Shown in pieces: positions 11,301-20,124 of a DNA stretch of 64,000 bases (position 1 is the stretch's first letter; every line of letters begins with the position of its first letter). Location: positions 1,984,001 through 2,048,000 of the forward strand of contig JARUPY010000189.1 of assembly GCA_029817715.1 (NCBI GenBank). The letters run 5' to 3'. Both the position numbers and the translations under genes were made by a program. This DNA is from Melastoma dodecandrum. Its lineage: Eukaryota > Streptophyta > Magnoliopsida > Myrtales > Melastomataceae. Below the pieces are notes generated by a model. The model did no database searches, was not told the DNA's origin, and saw nothing but the letters and a program-made list of their open reading frames with translations.

Positions 11301-11468
11301 GAGAGGCTGACCGAGGCAGAGAGACAGATAGAGTTCTATACGAACCTGAAGAATGACCTGACTCGGCAGCTTGCGTCGATCAATACTCAAGAAATCGAGG
11401 AGCTGGAGGCCAACGCTAAGAAGGATAGAGAAAAGGTCGCGACCTTTATGCCCAGCGAAACAAGGTGA
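8373..11468 (+). pseudogene. Antisense gene inside element C: plant mobile domain (PMD) protein, six exons, one in-frame stop
   Basis: Runs opposite to gag-pol, between pol and the 3' LTR. Six exons join with consistent phase at GT-AG borders: 8373-9879, 9948-10339, 10404-10481, 10558-10719, 10786-10884, 10962-11468 (915 codons). Exon 1 holds a PMD-like (aminotransferase-like mobile domain) region: MSITLADVKILARCKV, then WLSKFVYCFPG and SWAPFILGLLYHDLDRAT. The middle exons are Lys/Pro/Ser/Thr-rich and low complexity; the last is helical and coiled-coil-like (ARQHLVDGQERLTEAERQIE). A TAG at 9720-9722 interrupts exon 1 while coding-like sequence continues to the donor at 9879. Antisense ORFs are known in Tat elements, and PMDs occur in transposons and in MAIN/MAIL1. 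Function here is unknown. Exon calls are inference from sequence. Confidence 0.78.
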
Positions 11469-11677
11469 ACGCGAAGCGACGAGCTCGTAAATCCCTTGTC
11501 CTCGATTTTAGAGAAGTTGGCGGGTTATGGAGTCTAGACTTGTAACCAAAGAACAACGCAATTCGATTATTTTTGCTTTACTGAATAAATCAAGTATCTT
11601 ATGTCTCGAATGAATTCCTGCCCACTACGCTAAATTCATTCTTCCAAACAGCGTTACTGAAGCCTAGCGCGATTTTC

Positions 11678-14600
11678 TTAAGAATTAAGCGCTTCCCAAA
11701 TTAATGGAGTCCTTTGTCTTAGGATTTTATGATGAGCTTCCCAGATAGTCGCGCAGTAGGATTTAAGATATTTACCATTGACCTTCAATGGATGCCTATC
11801 TCCTTCTCTGGTCATAAGTCGATACGTATTAGATGAGTATGTCTCGCACACTTCATATGGACCCTCCCAATTAGGAGACCACTTACCCAAGACTTGGTCT
11901 TTTGATTTAAGGGGTAGGATCATCTTCCATACCAAGTCGCCCACTTTGAAGCGCTTATGGACAACCTTTTTATTATAGTATCTAGCAATTCTTTGCTTAT
12001 GTACCTCAAGTCGGTCTATTACGTCGAGTCGCTTCTTCTCCAATTCTTCTAAAGCGAGGTGCATTGCCTCGTCTTGCAAGTCAGGATGAGCTACCCTGAG
12101 CGACTTGTATCGAATCTCAATAGGTAGGACAGCATCTTGCCCATATACCAGCGAAAAAGGGGCTTCTCCTGTGCTGTCTCTCTTGGTGACTCTTAGAGCC
12201 CACAAGGTGTCCTGTAATAGTTCGTGCCATTTTCTTGGATTTGCACCAACCATTTTCTGAATGTTATTCTTTATGAGCTTATTAGTAGCTTCAGCTTGTC
12301 CATTCGACTGGGGGTAATAAGGTGTCGAATTAGTGATTGAAAAGCTAAATTCAGCAGCGAATTCACGCACCTTCTCATTATTGAAAACGGTGCCATTATC
12401 TACTACGATATTCTGGGGAATCCCAAATCTATAAATGATGGAGGATCTGAGAAAATCGATCACCTCTTTGTGATCAATTTTCTGGTATACTTGAGCCTCG
12501 ACCCACTTGGTAAAGTAGTCAGTAGCGACTAGAATGTAGGCATCGCCTTTACTCGAGTGTGGGTGAATCTCCCCGATTATATCTAAAGCCCAAGACCTAA
12601 ACGGCCAAGGCTTGCTGACTGTGACTAAATCGGACGCTGGGGCCCTTGTCACCGGACCATGTTTTTGACACTCTTGGCACCCCCTAGCCATTTCTATGCA
12701 ATTCTTTAGCATTGATGGCCAGTAAAAACCATGTCTTTGGATAGTCCAAGACATTTTGGTGCCAGATTGGTGAGACCCGCATAAACCTTGATGAGTCTCC
12801 AACATAATTGGGGTCGCTTCGTCTAAGTCGACGCATCTTAGTAGGACTCCTTCTTTGGTCTTTCTGTAAAGTACCCCATCTATAAGAGTGTACGACAAAG
12901 CCTGAGTCTTGATTCTTTGGCTCGCCTTTTGTGTTGGGTCGGAGAGGAAGTCGGTGATTGGTCTCCTCCAATCTTTATCGCTTGTCATTATATTCAGGGT
13001 GAACGCGTCGCCTTGGGGAGCTAAGTGGGAAGCTATTTCTGGGATACAATCGCTTCCCCTTTTGGCCTTGTATCCTGAAGCCTTTTGGGCTAGGTCGTTA
13101 GCGATTGTGTTTTCCTCCCGGCCTACAAAAAGGAAAGTAATTACTTCGAACCGCTCGACTAGCCTTCGAGCGACTTGATGATAGGGTGCGAGTTTCTCTT
13201 GACATAGAGAGTCGCCGTTCATCTGGTTAATAACTAGTTGAGAGTCTCCCATTACTCTGGCTTTCCTGGCTCCCAAGGCTAATAACTCCTTCAAGAGCGT
13301 GATCAACGCTTCGTACTCAGTCGCATTGTTTGTATGAGTTGCCGACAGACGATATGCTAGGCGAACGTCCTTTCCTAGTGGCGAAAGTACGTGGAGGCCT
13401 ATGCCTACGCCGGATTTCGCCGAAGATCCATCAAACCAAGCTTGCCAGACATCCTCAAGGAATTCCTCTTGATCGATTGATGTAGATGGATCGTGGTTCA
13501 CTAAGAAATCGGCTAAGGCCTGCCCTTTCACCGACTGTTGAGGTTTGAAACGCAGATCGTATGCGGATAGGACCAAGCTCCATTTACTAATTCTTCCGGT
13601 CAATAGGGGACTTTCGAAAAAGTATTTTATGACTGGGGACTTGGCAATAACATGAACCTCTTGGGATCCGATATAATGTCTCAGCTTCTTAACAGCATAA
13701 AAGATTGACAGGCATAACTTCTCCTTAATTGTATAGCGCTTTTCTGTAGCAGTTAGTTGTCTTGACAAATAGTAGACTGCTCTCTCAGTTTTGTCCTCTG
13801 TCTCTTGGGCTAACATGGCACCGATGACTGATTCAGTCGCTGCCACGTAAAGCAGATAAGGCTTTCCTATCCGAGGAGGGGCAAGCACAGGCGGTTTCAT
13901 TAAGTACTCCTTTAAGCCTTCAAATGCTTTTTGGTGTTTGTCGCTCCACACAAAATTTCCCTTTGCCTTTAGTAAGGTCGAGAAAACTTCTGTCCGTCCA
14001 GCGACGTTACCAATAAATCGCCTTAGATAATTGACCCTTCCTAAGAAAGCCTGTAACTGCTTCTTATTACTCGGAGGGTTCAATCTTTGAATGGCGTTCA
14101 CTTTGTTCTGGTCGACTTCTATACCACATTGATGAACTAGGAACCCTAGGAAATGTCCTGCTCTGACTCCGAAGGCACATTTGAGAGGGTTTAGTTTGAG
14201 CTGATGCTTTCTCATTTGAATGAAAGCATTTCTAAGGTCATTAACATGTGACTTCTCATCTCGTGACTTGACTACTATATCGTCTACGTATACTTCGACC
14301 GTTTTGCTAATTAAGGCATCAAATATAGCGTTCATGGCCCGTTGGTAGGTTGCCCCAGCGTTTTTGAGTCCGAATGGCATGACTACCCATTCGAAAATGC
14401 CTAAGGGACATCTGAACGCAGTTTTATGGATATCCTCTTCGGCTAGGAAGATTTGGTTATATCCTGAGAAACCATCCATGAAGGACATAATTTGGTGCCC
14501 TGCAGTCTTGTCGACTAAATCGTCTGCGATGGGCATAGGGTACTCATCTTTTGGAGTGGCACGATTCAAGTCTCTAAAGTCGATGCAAACCCTAATCTTA

Positions 14601-15244
14601 CCATTCTTTTTAATGACAGGAACTATACTGGATATCCATTCGGTGTACCTCGATGTCCTTATATATCCGGCTTTAAAGAGCTTTTTGACTTCCTCAAATA
14701 CTGCTTGCGTGACTTCATGAGTCATTCTCCTTGGCGCCTGTTGGACTGGTTTAAATCCTGTTTTGATTGGTAACTTGTGTTCCACAAGTCGGCGATCTAG
14801 GCCAGGCATCTCAGTGTAATCCCAAGCGAAACAATCTTTAAACTCTTCTAGAGTAGCTTTGATAGAATGGAAAAGTTCTTTATTCATCGAGGAACTGATA
14901 AAAACAATTCGAGGGCTCGATGCCTCGCCTAAATTGACGCCTACGAGTGAGTCACATGGCATCACTGACTCACGACTCTGGACACCACCTAAATTGGTGT
15001 CCACGTTATTACATGGCCTAATTTCGAAATCGATGTTGCCTATCTGGCATCCTACTTTCCTAGTCATCCTAACATGCTTCTGAAGTCGCTGTAGGATATC
15101 AGCGACTGCATGACCTTTCTCCTCACTGTCCATACATCCCTTCATGTAGGAGTCTATCGGGCTCCAACTCCGTCGCAGTGCTCTCTTGGCTCTTAGGCGC
15201 TTCTCCCTGGTCGTCGCTTGGGCTGTTGTTCGTTTCGCCTCCAT
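11678..15244 (-). CDS. Element C pol: reverse transcriptase, two RNases H, integrase
   Basis: 1188-codon open frame, complete. Reverse transcriptase about residues 180-370 with the catalytic YVDD at about 319-322. Gypsy RNase H follows at about 455-560. A second, archaeal-type RNase H begins at WFDGSSA near 603, with TEYEAL and MGDSQ carrying the other acidic residues. The integrase has an HHCC zinc region near 818-860 and a DDE core (LDIIGE near 887, VDNGTVF near 948, GQAEATNK near 985). The frame overlaps the upstream gag-PR frame by 122 bp (15123-15244) in a different register, so pol would need a ribosomal frameshift or an indel explains the offset. The chosen left end is the stop; the start codon is formal. 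Confidence 0.93.
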   Translation of the reverse strand: MEAKRTTAQATTREKRLRAKRALRRSWSPIDSYMKGCMDSEEKGHAVADILQRLQKHVRMTRKVGCQIGNIDFEIRPCNNVDTNLGGVQSRESVMPCDSLVGVNLGEASSPRIVFISSSMNKELFHSIKATLEEFKDCFAWDYTEMPGLDRRLVEHKLPIKTGFKPVQQAPRRMTHEVTQAVFEEVKKLFKAGYIRTSRYTEWISSIVPVIKKNGKIRVCIDFRDLNRATPKDEYPMPIADDLVDKTAGHQIMSFMDGFSGYNQIFLAEEDIHKTAFRCPLGIFEWVVMPFGLKNAGATYQRAMNAIFDALISKTVEVYVDDIVVKSRDEKSHVNDLRNAFIQMRKHQLKLNPLKCAFGVRAGHFLGFLVHQCGIEVDQNKVNAIQRLNPPSNKKQLQAFLGRVNYLRRFIGNVAGRTEVFSTLLKAKGNFVWSDKHQKAFEGLKEYLMKPPVLAPPRIGKPYLLYVAATESVIGAMLAQETEDKTERAVYYLSRQLTATEKRYTIKEKLCLSIFYAVKKLRHYIGSQEVHVIAKSPVIKYFFESPLLTGRISKWSLVLSAYDLRFKPQQSVKGQALADFLVNHDPSTSIDQEEFLEDVWQAWFDGSSAKSGVGIGLHVLSPLGKDVRLAYRLSATHTNNATEYEALITLLKELLALGARKARVMGDSQLVINQMNGDSLCQEKLAPYHQVARRLVERFEVITFLFVGREENTIANDLAQKASGYKAKRGSDCIPEIASHLAPQGDAFTLNIMTSDKDWRRPITDFLSDPTQKASQRIKTQALSYTLIDGVLYRKTKEGVLLRCVDLDEATPIMLETHQGLCGSHQSGTKMSWTIQRHGFYWPSMLKNCIEMARGCQECQKHGPVTRAPASDLVTVSKPWPFRSWALDIIGEIHPHSSKGDAYILVATDYFTKWVEAQVYQKIDHKEVIDFLRSSIIYRFGIPQNIVVDNGTVFNNEKVREFAAEFSFSITNSTPYYPQSNGQAEATNKLIKNNIQKMVGANPRKWHELLQDTLWALRVTKRDSTGEAPFSLVYGQDAVLPIEIRYKSLRVAHPDLQDEAMHLALEELEKKRLDVIDRLEVHKQRIARYYNKKVVHKRFKVGDLVWKMILPLKSKDQVLGKWSPNWEGPYEVCETYSSNTYRLMTREGDRHPLKVNGKYLKSYCATIWEAHHKILRQRTPLIWEALNS

Positions 15245-17972
15245 CTTTAGTCGTGACTACCTTCTGCAGGACCTCGTCTATGTCTTTGTCTGTGAAGTCG
15301 GGCCCCCATCCTGTTGGCACAATCGGTCCTTCGTCAGGCTTGGGGTGAGAGGTGCCATAGCTCACGATGAAGTCGAACTTCCCTGAAGGTTCACCTAAGG
15401 GTCCGACTGTGGGGTCTCCCAGCTTGTAGCGCTGGTCCAGAGTAAGGTCCTTGACTGTCTTACACGTCTCTGCATGCAAAATACCCTTGTCACAACAGGA
15501 GTATTCATCAGCCTTAACGATTTCTATTTCGGAGTCAAGCCATAGGATTAACTCCCTATGCAAAGTAGATGGAATCGCGGCGGCCTTATGAAGCCAATCG
15601 CGTCCTAAAAGCGCATTAAATGAAGGGGCTATATCGATTACAAAGAAAGCAGTTTCCTGCTCGTGTCTCCCGACGCCTAGGCGCACGGAGCATATACCCA
15701 GGCACTCGGATTTTCTCCCATTGAAGCCACTTACAGCTACGTCGGTTCGCACCAACTCGCTAGGCTTGTACCCAAGTAATCTAAACTTGGCGAGGGGAAG
15801 AACATTAACAGTGGCGCCATTGTCTATTAAGACTCGACCCACTAAGACACCATCAAAGGTGGCTGAGATATACAGCGAATGCATATGCTGTTTCATACGA
15901 TCTGATGGTTTCCTCAACCAGTGCAGAGGGAAGCCAGAAGGAAATGTAGTGACTCTAGAGTCGAGAGTTTTACCTTCCGGTGCCTCCGGCTTGTTGTTGC
16001 AAGCGAACTCCGCAGGGAGGGTAAGAACGTTACAGCCCACAAGGGGCCGTTGCTCTGCATCAAAGTCGTAGGGCTTATCTCCTCGTAGAGGAGTGTAGTC
16101 GAAACTCGAGCCTAGGTCTTCCGAGTAATCAGTAGACTCGACCCGCTCGGGCTCTGCGACTTGTTTCCCTGTGGCGTGGTTCCCGCCAAAGGATGGCATC
16201 ACAGGGGTCATTCTTGGCTTTTTCTGGGCGTGACTTAGACGCCTTTCTTTTCTCTTTTGAGCCCTCACGGGAAGCGTAATCTTTCTTTCCGCCTTCTGCC
16301 ATTGAGACGAAGGGTTAAGCGCTTTGACAAATCTCGGTTTCTTAGAACCAAAGGGAAGTCGACTCAACTCCACAAACCTTTCGTCGGCCGGGTCATATCC
16401 TACCTGCACAGGGTTATCTGCTGGCCTATTCGAGGGCTTGTTAAGGTTCAAGTTACCTGAGCCCTCAGGACGGGCTGCCTTCACGAGCATCTCCCCTTTT
16501 GCGGATAAGTCGACGAGCCGCAAGAAGTAGCTAACGCAGCATGCTGTGCAGAGCTGGGTAATGAGTATGCGGTTGTGAGCGATCAGCTTGCACTTTTGGC
16601 ACAGCAGCTTTTCGTCTAGGAATTGGGCGATGGGTGGCCCCCTCCGTAGTTCCTGAGGATCGACCGTCTGCGACGCATAACGGGGTCTGCGATTCATGGC
16701 CTGCTGAGGTTGGTCCTCTCCCTTATGTTCTGCTACCGGCTTGATCTCCTTGACAGGGGTAGTTCTAGTGTACCCCTGTTTGATGACCCTTTGGCCAGAC
16801 GAGTCTATGAACTCCAGTCGCCGTGCCGGGCGTTCTGTTCCCCGGGCGACTGCCTCTCCATTGCCCTTGTGACCCTGGGGGCCTCCTCTTCCACCTCGCG
16901 AGGCTAATCGGCGATCTGCGCTAGGAGGGCTTCTGAAGGCGTGAGAAGATCCTTGGGGAGTATTGAGCGACATTGCTGCTTCTTCGAACGGGGTCAAGTC
17001 GTACCACTCCTCCGTTTTGCTGTCCAGTAGATACTTCTTGAACGTGTGGCACCGATCCGTAGTGTGAGTGTCGTTCAAGTGCCAGTGGCATAGCCACTTC
17101 TCCCTTCCTTTGGGCAGAATGAAGACCCCACGCTCAGCTAGTCGCTTCATGAGGGCATTAGCCACCAAAGTCTCGCCAGTTGCTTGTACGTCCTGCGAGG
17201 GTACGACAGAGTCGTCAATAATTTCTAAGAGATTAACCTCAGTGTCAAATATGTCAAACGTATGAATAGCGACTTCATCCCCGAATGGATTATTATCCAC
17301 CACGGCGACTTCGTCAACTTCGGGAAAACGGAGCTCTTTAGACTCTATTAAATCCTGTATGATATTTCTAAAGGACAAACAGTCCTTGGTAGCATGGGTG
17401 AAAGACCCATGCCACTTGCAGTAATTGCTATTCTTTTCCCTCTCCGTCTGGGGAACTCGATGGCCGGGCTTAAGCCTAATCCTTTTCCTTTGATGAAGCC
17501 AGTCGAATATAGCGTCGACTTTATCTGTGTCGAAAGAATATTTTCTTTCTTCGGCATTCTTTTGGGATGCCTTAGCTTTGGAATTCTTCTTAGCCAGGGG
17601 GTCGCATATAGTCGACTCACCCTTGACAAATTCCGCCACGTCGACTTCATAAGTGTCGACTTGGTAGGCTCGAGTCAGCTGGGCTTCCTCTGTAAGGAGC
17701 TGATAATACTCTGCGGCCCTCCTTGCTAAGTCATACAGGTCAGCAAAGCGCTCGCCCTGCAGCTTTTTCCGGAACGGAATAGTCAACGCATTTAATGCGA
17801 GAAGTAATTGATCCTTCTCCGGTATGGGGGGGCTACACCGTAGTAGGGCCTTCCTGAGTTTCATTAGGAACTGCCCTGGGTGTTCTCCGTTAGCCTGCTT
17901 AAGTCGCATTACCTCAAACATCGACATGGGGGTGTCCAGTCGAGCAAAGGTCTTAACGAACATAGATTGCAT
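15123..17972 (-). CDS. Element C gag C-terminal part and aspartic protease
   Basis: 949-codon frame. It begins in the middle of gag (MQSMFVKTFARL, followed by the QFLMKLRKALLRC block) because the upstream gag frame ends at 17987 after a one-base slip and a TAG sits just before this ATG. It contains a zinc-binding-like CKWHGSFTHATKDC near residues 184-198 and a second similar C/H cluster near 290-305. The aspartic protease motif is LIDNGATVNVLP with Asp about residue 717. The protein is unusually long between gag and protease, with Lys/Arg/Pro-rich linkers. Confidence 0.88.
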   Translation of the reverse strand: MQSMFVKTFARLDTPMSMFEVMRLKQANGEHPGQFLMKLRKALLRCSPPIPEKDQLLLALNALTIPFRKKLQGERFADLYDLARRAAEYYQLLTEEAQLTRAYQVDTYEVDVAEFVKGESTICDPLAKKNSKAKASQKNAEERKYSFDTDKVDAIFDWLHQRKRIRLKPGHRVPQTEREKNSNYCKWHGSFTHATKDCLSFRNIIQDLIESKELRFPEVDEVAVVDNNPFGDEVAIHTFDIFDTEVNLLEIIDDSVVPSQDVQATGETLVANALMKRLAERGVFILPKGREKWLCHWHLNDTHTTDRCHTFKKYLLDSKTEEWYDLTPFEEAAMSLNTPQGSSHAFRSPPSADRRLASRGGRGGPQGHKGNGEAVARGTERPARRLEFIDSSGQRVIKQGYTRTTPVKEIKPVAEHKGEDQPQQAMNRRPRYASQTVDPQELRRGPPIAQFLDEKLLCQKCKLIAHNRILITQLCTACCVSYFLRLVDLSAKGEMLVKAARPEGSGNLNLNKPSNRPADNPVQVGYDPADERFVELSRLPFGSKKPRFVKALNPSSQWQKAERKITLPVRAQKRKERRLSHAQKKPRMTPVMPSFGGNHATGKQVAEPERVESTDYSEDLGSSFDYTPLRGDKPYDFDAEQRPLVGCNVLTLPAEFACNNKPEAPEGKTLDSRVTTFPSGFPLHWLRKPSDRMKQHMHSLYISATFDGVLVGRVLIDNGATVNVLPLAKFRLLGYKPSELVRTDVAVSGFNGRKSECLGICSVRLGVGRHEQETAFFVIDIAPSFNALLGRDWLHKAAAIPSTLHRELILWLDSEIEIVKADEYSCCDKGILHAETCKTVKDLTLDQRYKLGDPTVGPLGEPSGKFDFIVSYGTSHPKPDEGPIVPTGWGPDFTDKDIDEVLQKVVTTKDGGETNNSPSDDQGEAPKSQESTATELEPDRLLHEGMYGQ

Positions 17973-17986
17973 CTAAGTCCACGAGG

Positions 17987-19087
17987 CTATTGACCCTGGC
18001 GGCAAACTCGCATACCACGTAAAGGCATCCCTGTTAACGAGTTAGGGAAGAGCTTCAGTTTCCAAAAGTCGTTCCCAGCCGCCTCACCAAGTTGGTGAGT
18101 GAAGCGAGCGACATGCTCGAGTGGGGTCATTTCATCTTCACCCGAAAAACGTGTAAAGTCGGGCACCTTATAACCTCTAGGTAAAGGGAAATCCCTGTCG
18201 ACATACGTAGGATAGGGAGACCTGTACAAACAGGCGTCGTCTCGCCGAGCTATTCCGGGGACGACTTGCTCTATAACCTGAGTTATGGCCTCCCTCAGGT
18301 CTGGGGGTACACCGCCTACTGGGGCCTGCGCTGTAGGTCGAGTCGACCTTATCGGGCTGTACGGAGATCTTTCCCCCACTGTCTGACTCGCTGGATTCCT
18401 CGTGTAGGAAGAAGGCTCTTCCCGAAAGTTTCCACCTCGGGACCCAAGCCCATAGGGGTCTCCAGTTGCGTCGATTACAGGTTCTTTTCCAGGGCGATGA
18501 GACGGAATAAAATCCTCCCCTAGATCCGTTTCCTCTTGAAAGTCCTCTGCCTCATTCCAATACGTATTCGTCGGTTGATTACGTGAAGAAGAGGGTCGAC
18601 TAGGGGGAACCAAATTCCCAGGTTCGAATAGAGTATTTGTCCTTATGTCGGATCGCTCAAAAGTCACGTTACGTGGCCCTTGAGTAGTCCGACGAGCGTC
18701 TGCCATGAACGTAGACTCCCTAAATGGGGCCTCTCTCATACGAGGTCTTACTCTTTCCTCGTCTCTCGGGCCAGAAAGACGCCCTATTAGAGTTTGGACA
18801 TCCATTAGGATGCCCTTCATATCGGTCAAATCCTGACGCACACTCCCCAATTCCTTGTGGAACTCCAGTCTCGAAATAAATTCGGACGGGGCATGTGAAT
18901 CAAAAGCGGACTGGTTTGTAGCTGCTTGGCCTCCTAGGGCTGGCACTTGGGCATGTGAATCAAAAGCGGACTGGTTCGTAGCTGCCTGGCCTCCTGGGGC
19001 TGGCGCTTCCAAGTTCATTCCCGGAGGAAGCTCCTGTTTTTCCCCATCTAAGGGATTCTGAGTAGTACTTCGAGTATTTCTCGGCAT
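17987..19087 (-). pseudogene. Element C gag N-terminal part, frameshifted
   Basis: Starts MPRNTRSTTQN only 27 nt after the 5' LTR end, overlapping the primer-site region. It runs through a disordered segment to a capsid-like region (KVPDFTRFSGEDEMTPLEH, then GNDFWKLKLFPNSLTG). About 18040 one base is missing: after NSLTG the frame goes out of register, and the expected DAFTWYASLPPGS reads in another frame. That frame hits a TAG at about 17973-17975 just before MQSMF. Near the N-terminus a 60-bp unit is duplicated in tandem. Gag of this copy is therefore non-functional. Confidence 0.88.
18889..19008 (-). repeat. 60-bp in-frame tandem duplication in element C gag
   Basis: Two adjacent copies of a unit containing GGCATGTGAATCAAAAGCGG (from about 18890 and 18950), encoding GGQAATNQSAFDSHA twice. 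The copies differ at only a few bases. Confidence 0.88.
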
Positions 19088-19114
19088 GTTCTCCCACTGT
19101 GGTCGCCAAAAACG
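19088..19114 (-). other. Primer-binding region of element C
   Basis: Minus strand after the LTR reads CGTTTTTGGCGACCACAGTG, a TGGCGACC-type primer site as in Tat-lineage elements (probably an arginine-type tRNA). It is followed directly by the gag ATG. Confidence 0.7.
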
Positions 19115-20124
19115 TGTTCACGCACGAAACGGATCACGTTGGAAATATTTGGCAATGGACTCACAGTAGTTATATTGTGGTCGCCAGTAAGAAGATGCAC
19201 AATTTTATTGAAATCAAATGCAAGTCTTACAATCTTAATGAATAAAGGAAACAGGGCTTACAGCCATTAAAAAATGGAAAAAGAGCGCAAGTATTGATGA
19301 CGATGTGGAAATCCGTGACGGTGAAGAACTTGTGACAAAGGCCTTAGAAGCTCGCTCCGTCGGTGGTGGTCGCTGGCGGGAGGCTGTGACGAAGGCCCTA
19401 CGAGCTCACTCCGTCGGTGGTGTCGCTGGCGGGGGTTGACGGCAAAGGCCCTACGAGCTCACTCTACTGGCGGAGGGAGGTTGACCTACAAACCGGGTCG
19501 ATGTATCTAATTTCCTAGAGTTGACGAACAAACTTCAGAGTTTTGGCTGTGTATGGTCGTAATCTGTCTTGAAAAATTCCTCTGCTATTTATAGAGGACT
19601 TGTACGTGATTAACGCGTAACAGATAGATCGTTTTGCAGATCGTGTTATAGATCGTGATCCCTAATGTCGTGGGAGTGTCTTAACAACCCCCTTGATATA
19701 TGGGATCACGTTCCTGGATATTTAAGATCAGTTACGATCTTTAACAAACGTGATTGAAAATGAATAAATTTATTTCAACCTCGTCGACTTGGCTGATCTG
19801 TACGGACTACGATCGACTTGGTCGACTTATCCAGGATTCCGTCGACTTGACCCTACTAGTAGACCTAGCTACTGTTGAGTCATCTTGATTGACTTTAATC
19901 ACCATACTCTTTCGTTGTGAGTCGACCTAGTCGACCCCGTTCATAAGTCGACCTAGTCGACTTCATCATAAATCGACTTAGTCGACTTCGTCATGGGTCG
20001 GTCTAATCGACTTCGTCGTGAGTCGGCCTAGACGACTATATCTTGGGCTGACTCGGAGTGTGACTTGAGGGAATACTGGGTTTCTGTTCTAAACCCATGC
20101 CCAAAATTAATTGCCATGTCAACA
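19115..20124 (-). repeat. 5' LTR of element C
   Basis: 1010 bp, same length as the copy at 7164-8173, with 13 substitutions counted by eye and no indels. TATA at 19584-19594 (minus); GTCGAC minisatellite at about 19790-20045. Confidence 0.96.

Larger units (their letters stand above)
7164..20124 (-). mobile_element. Ty3/Gypsy Tat-lineage retrotransposon C with antisense PMD gene
   Basis: About 12.96 kb, oriented minus: 5' LTR at 19115-20124, gag-pol from 19087 to 11678, antisense gene 8373-11468, PPT at about 8174-8188, 3' LTR at 7164-8173. The LTRs are both 1010 bp, and I counted 13 substitutions and no indels (about 1.3%), a recent insertion. Flanks CAAGC/CAACC are a 4-of-5 target duplication. 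Pol carries both a gypsy RNase H and a second, archaeal-type RNase H before the integrase, the hallmark of the Tat clade. Gag is broken, so this copy is probably not autonomous, although pol is open. Confidence 0.93.
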
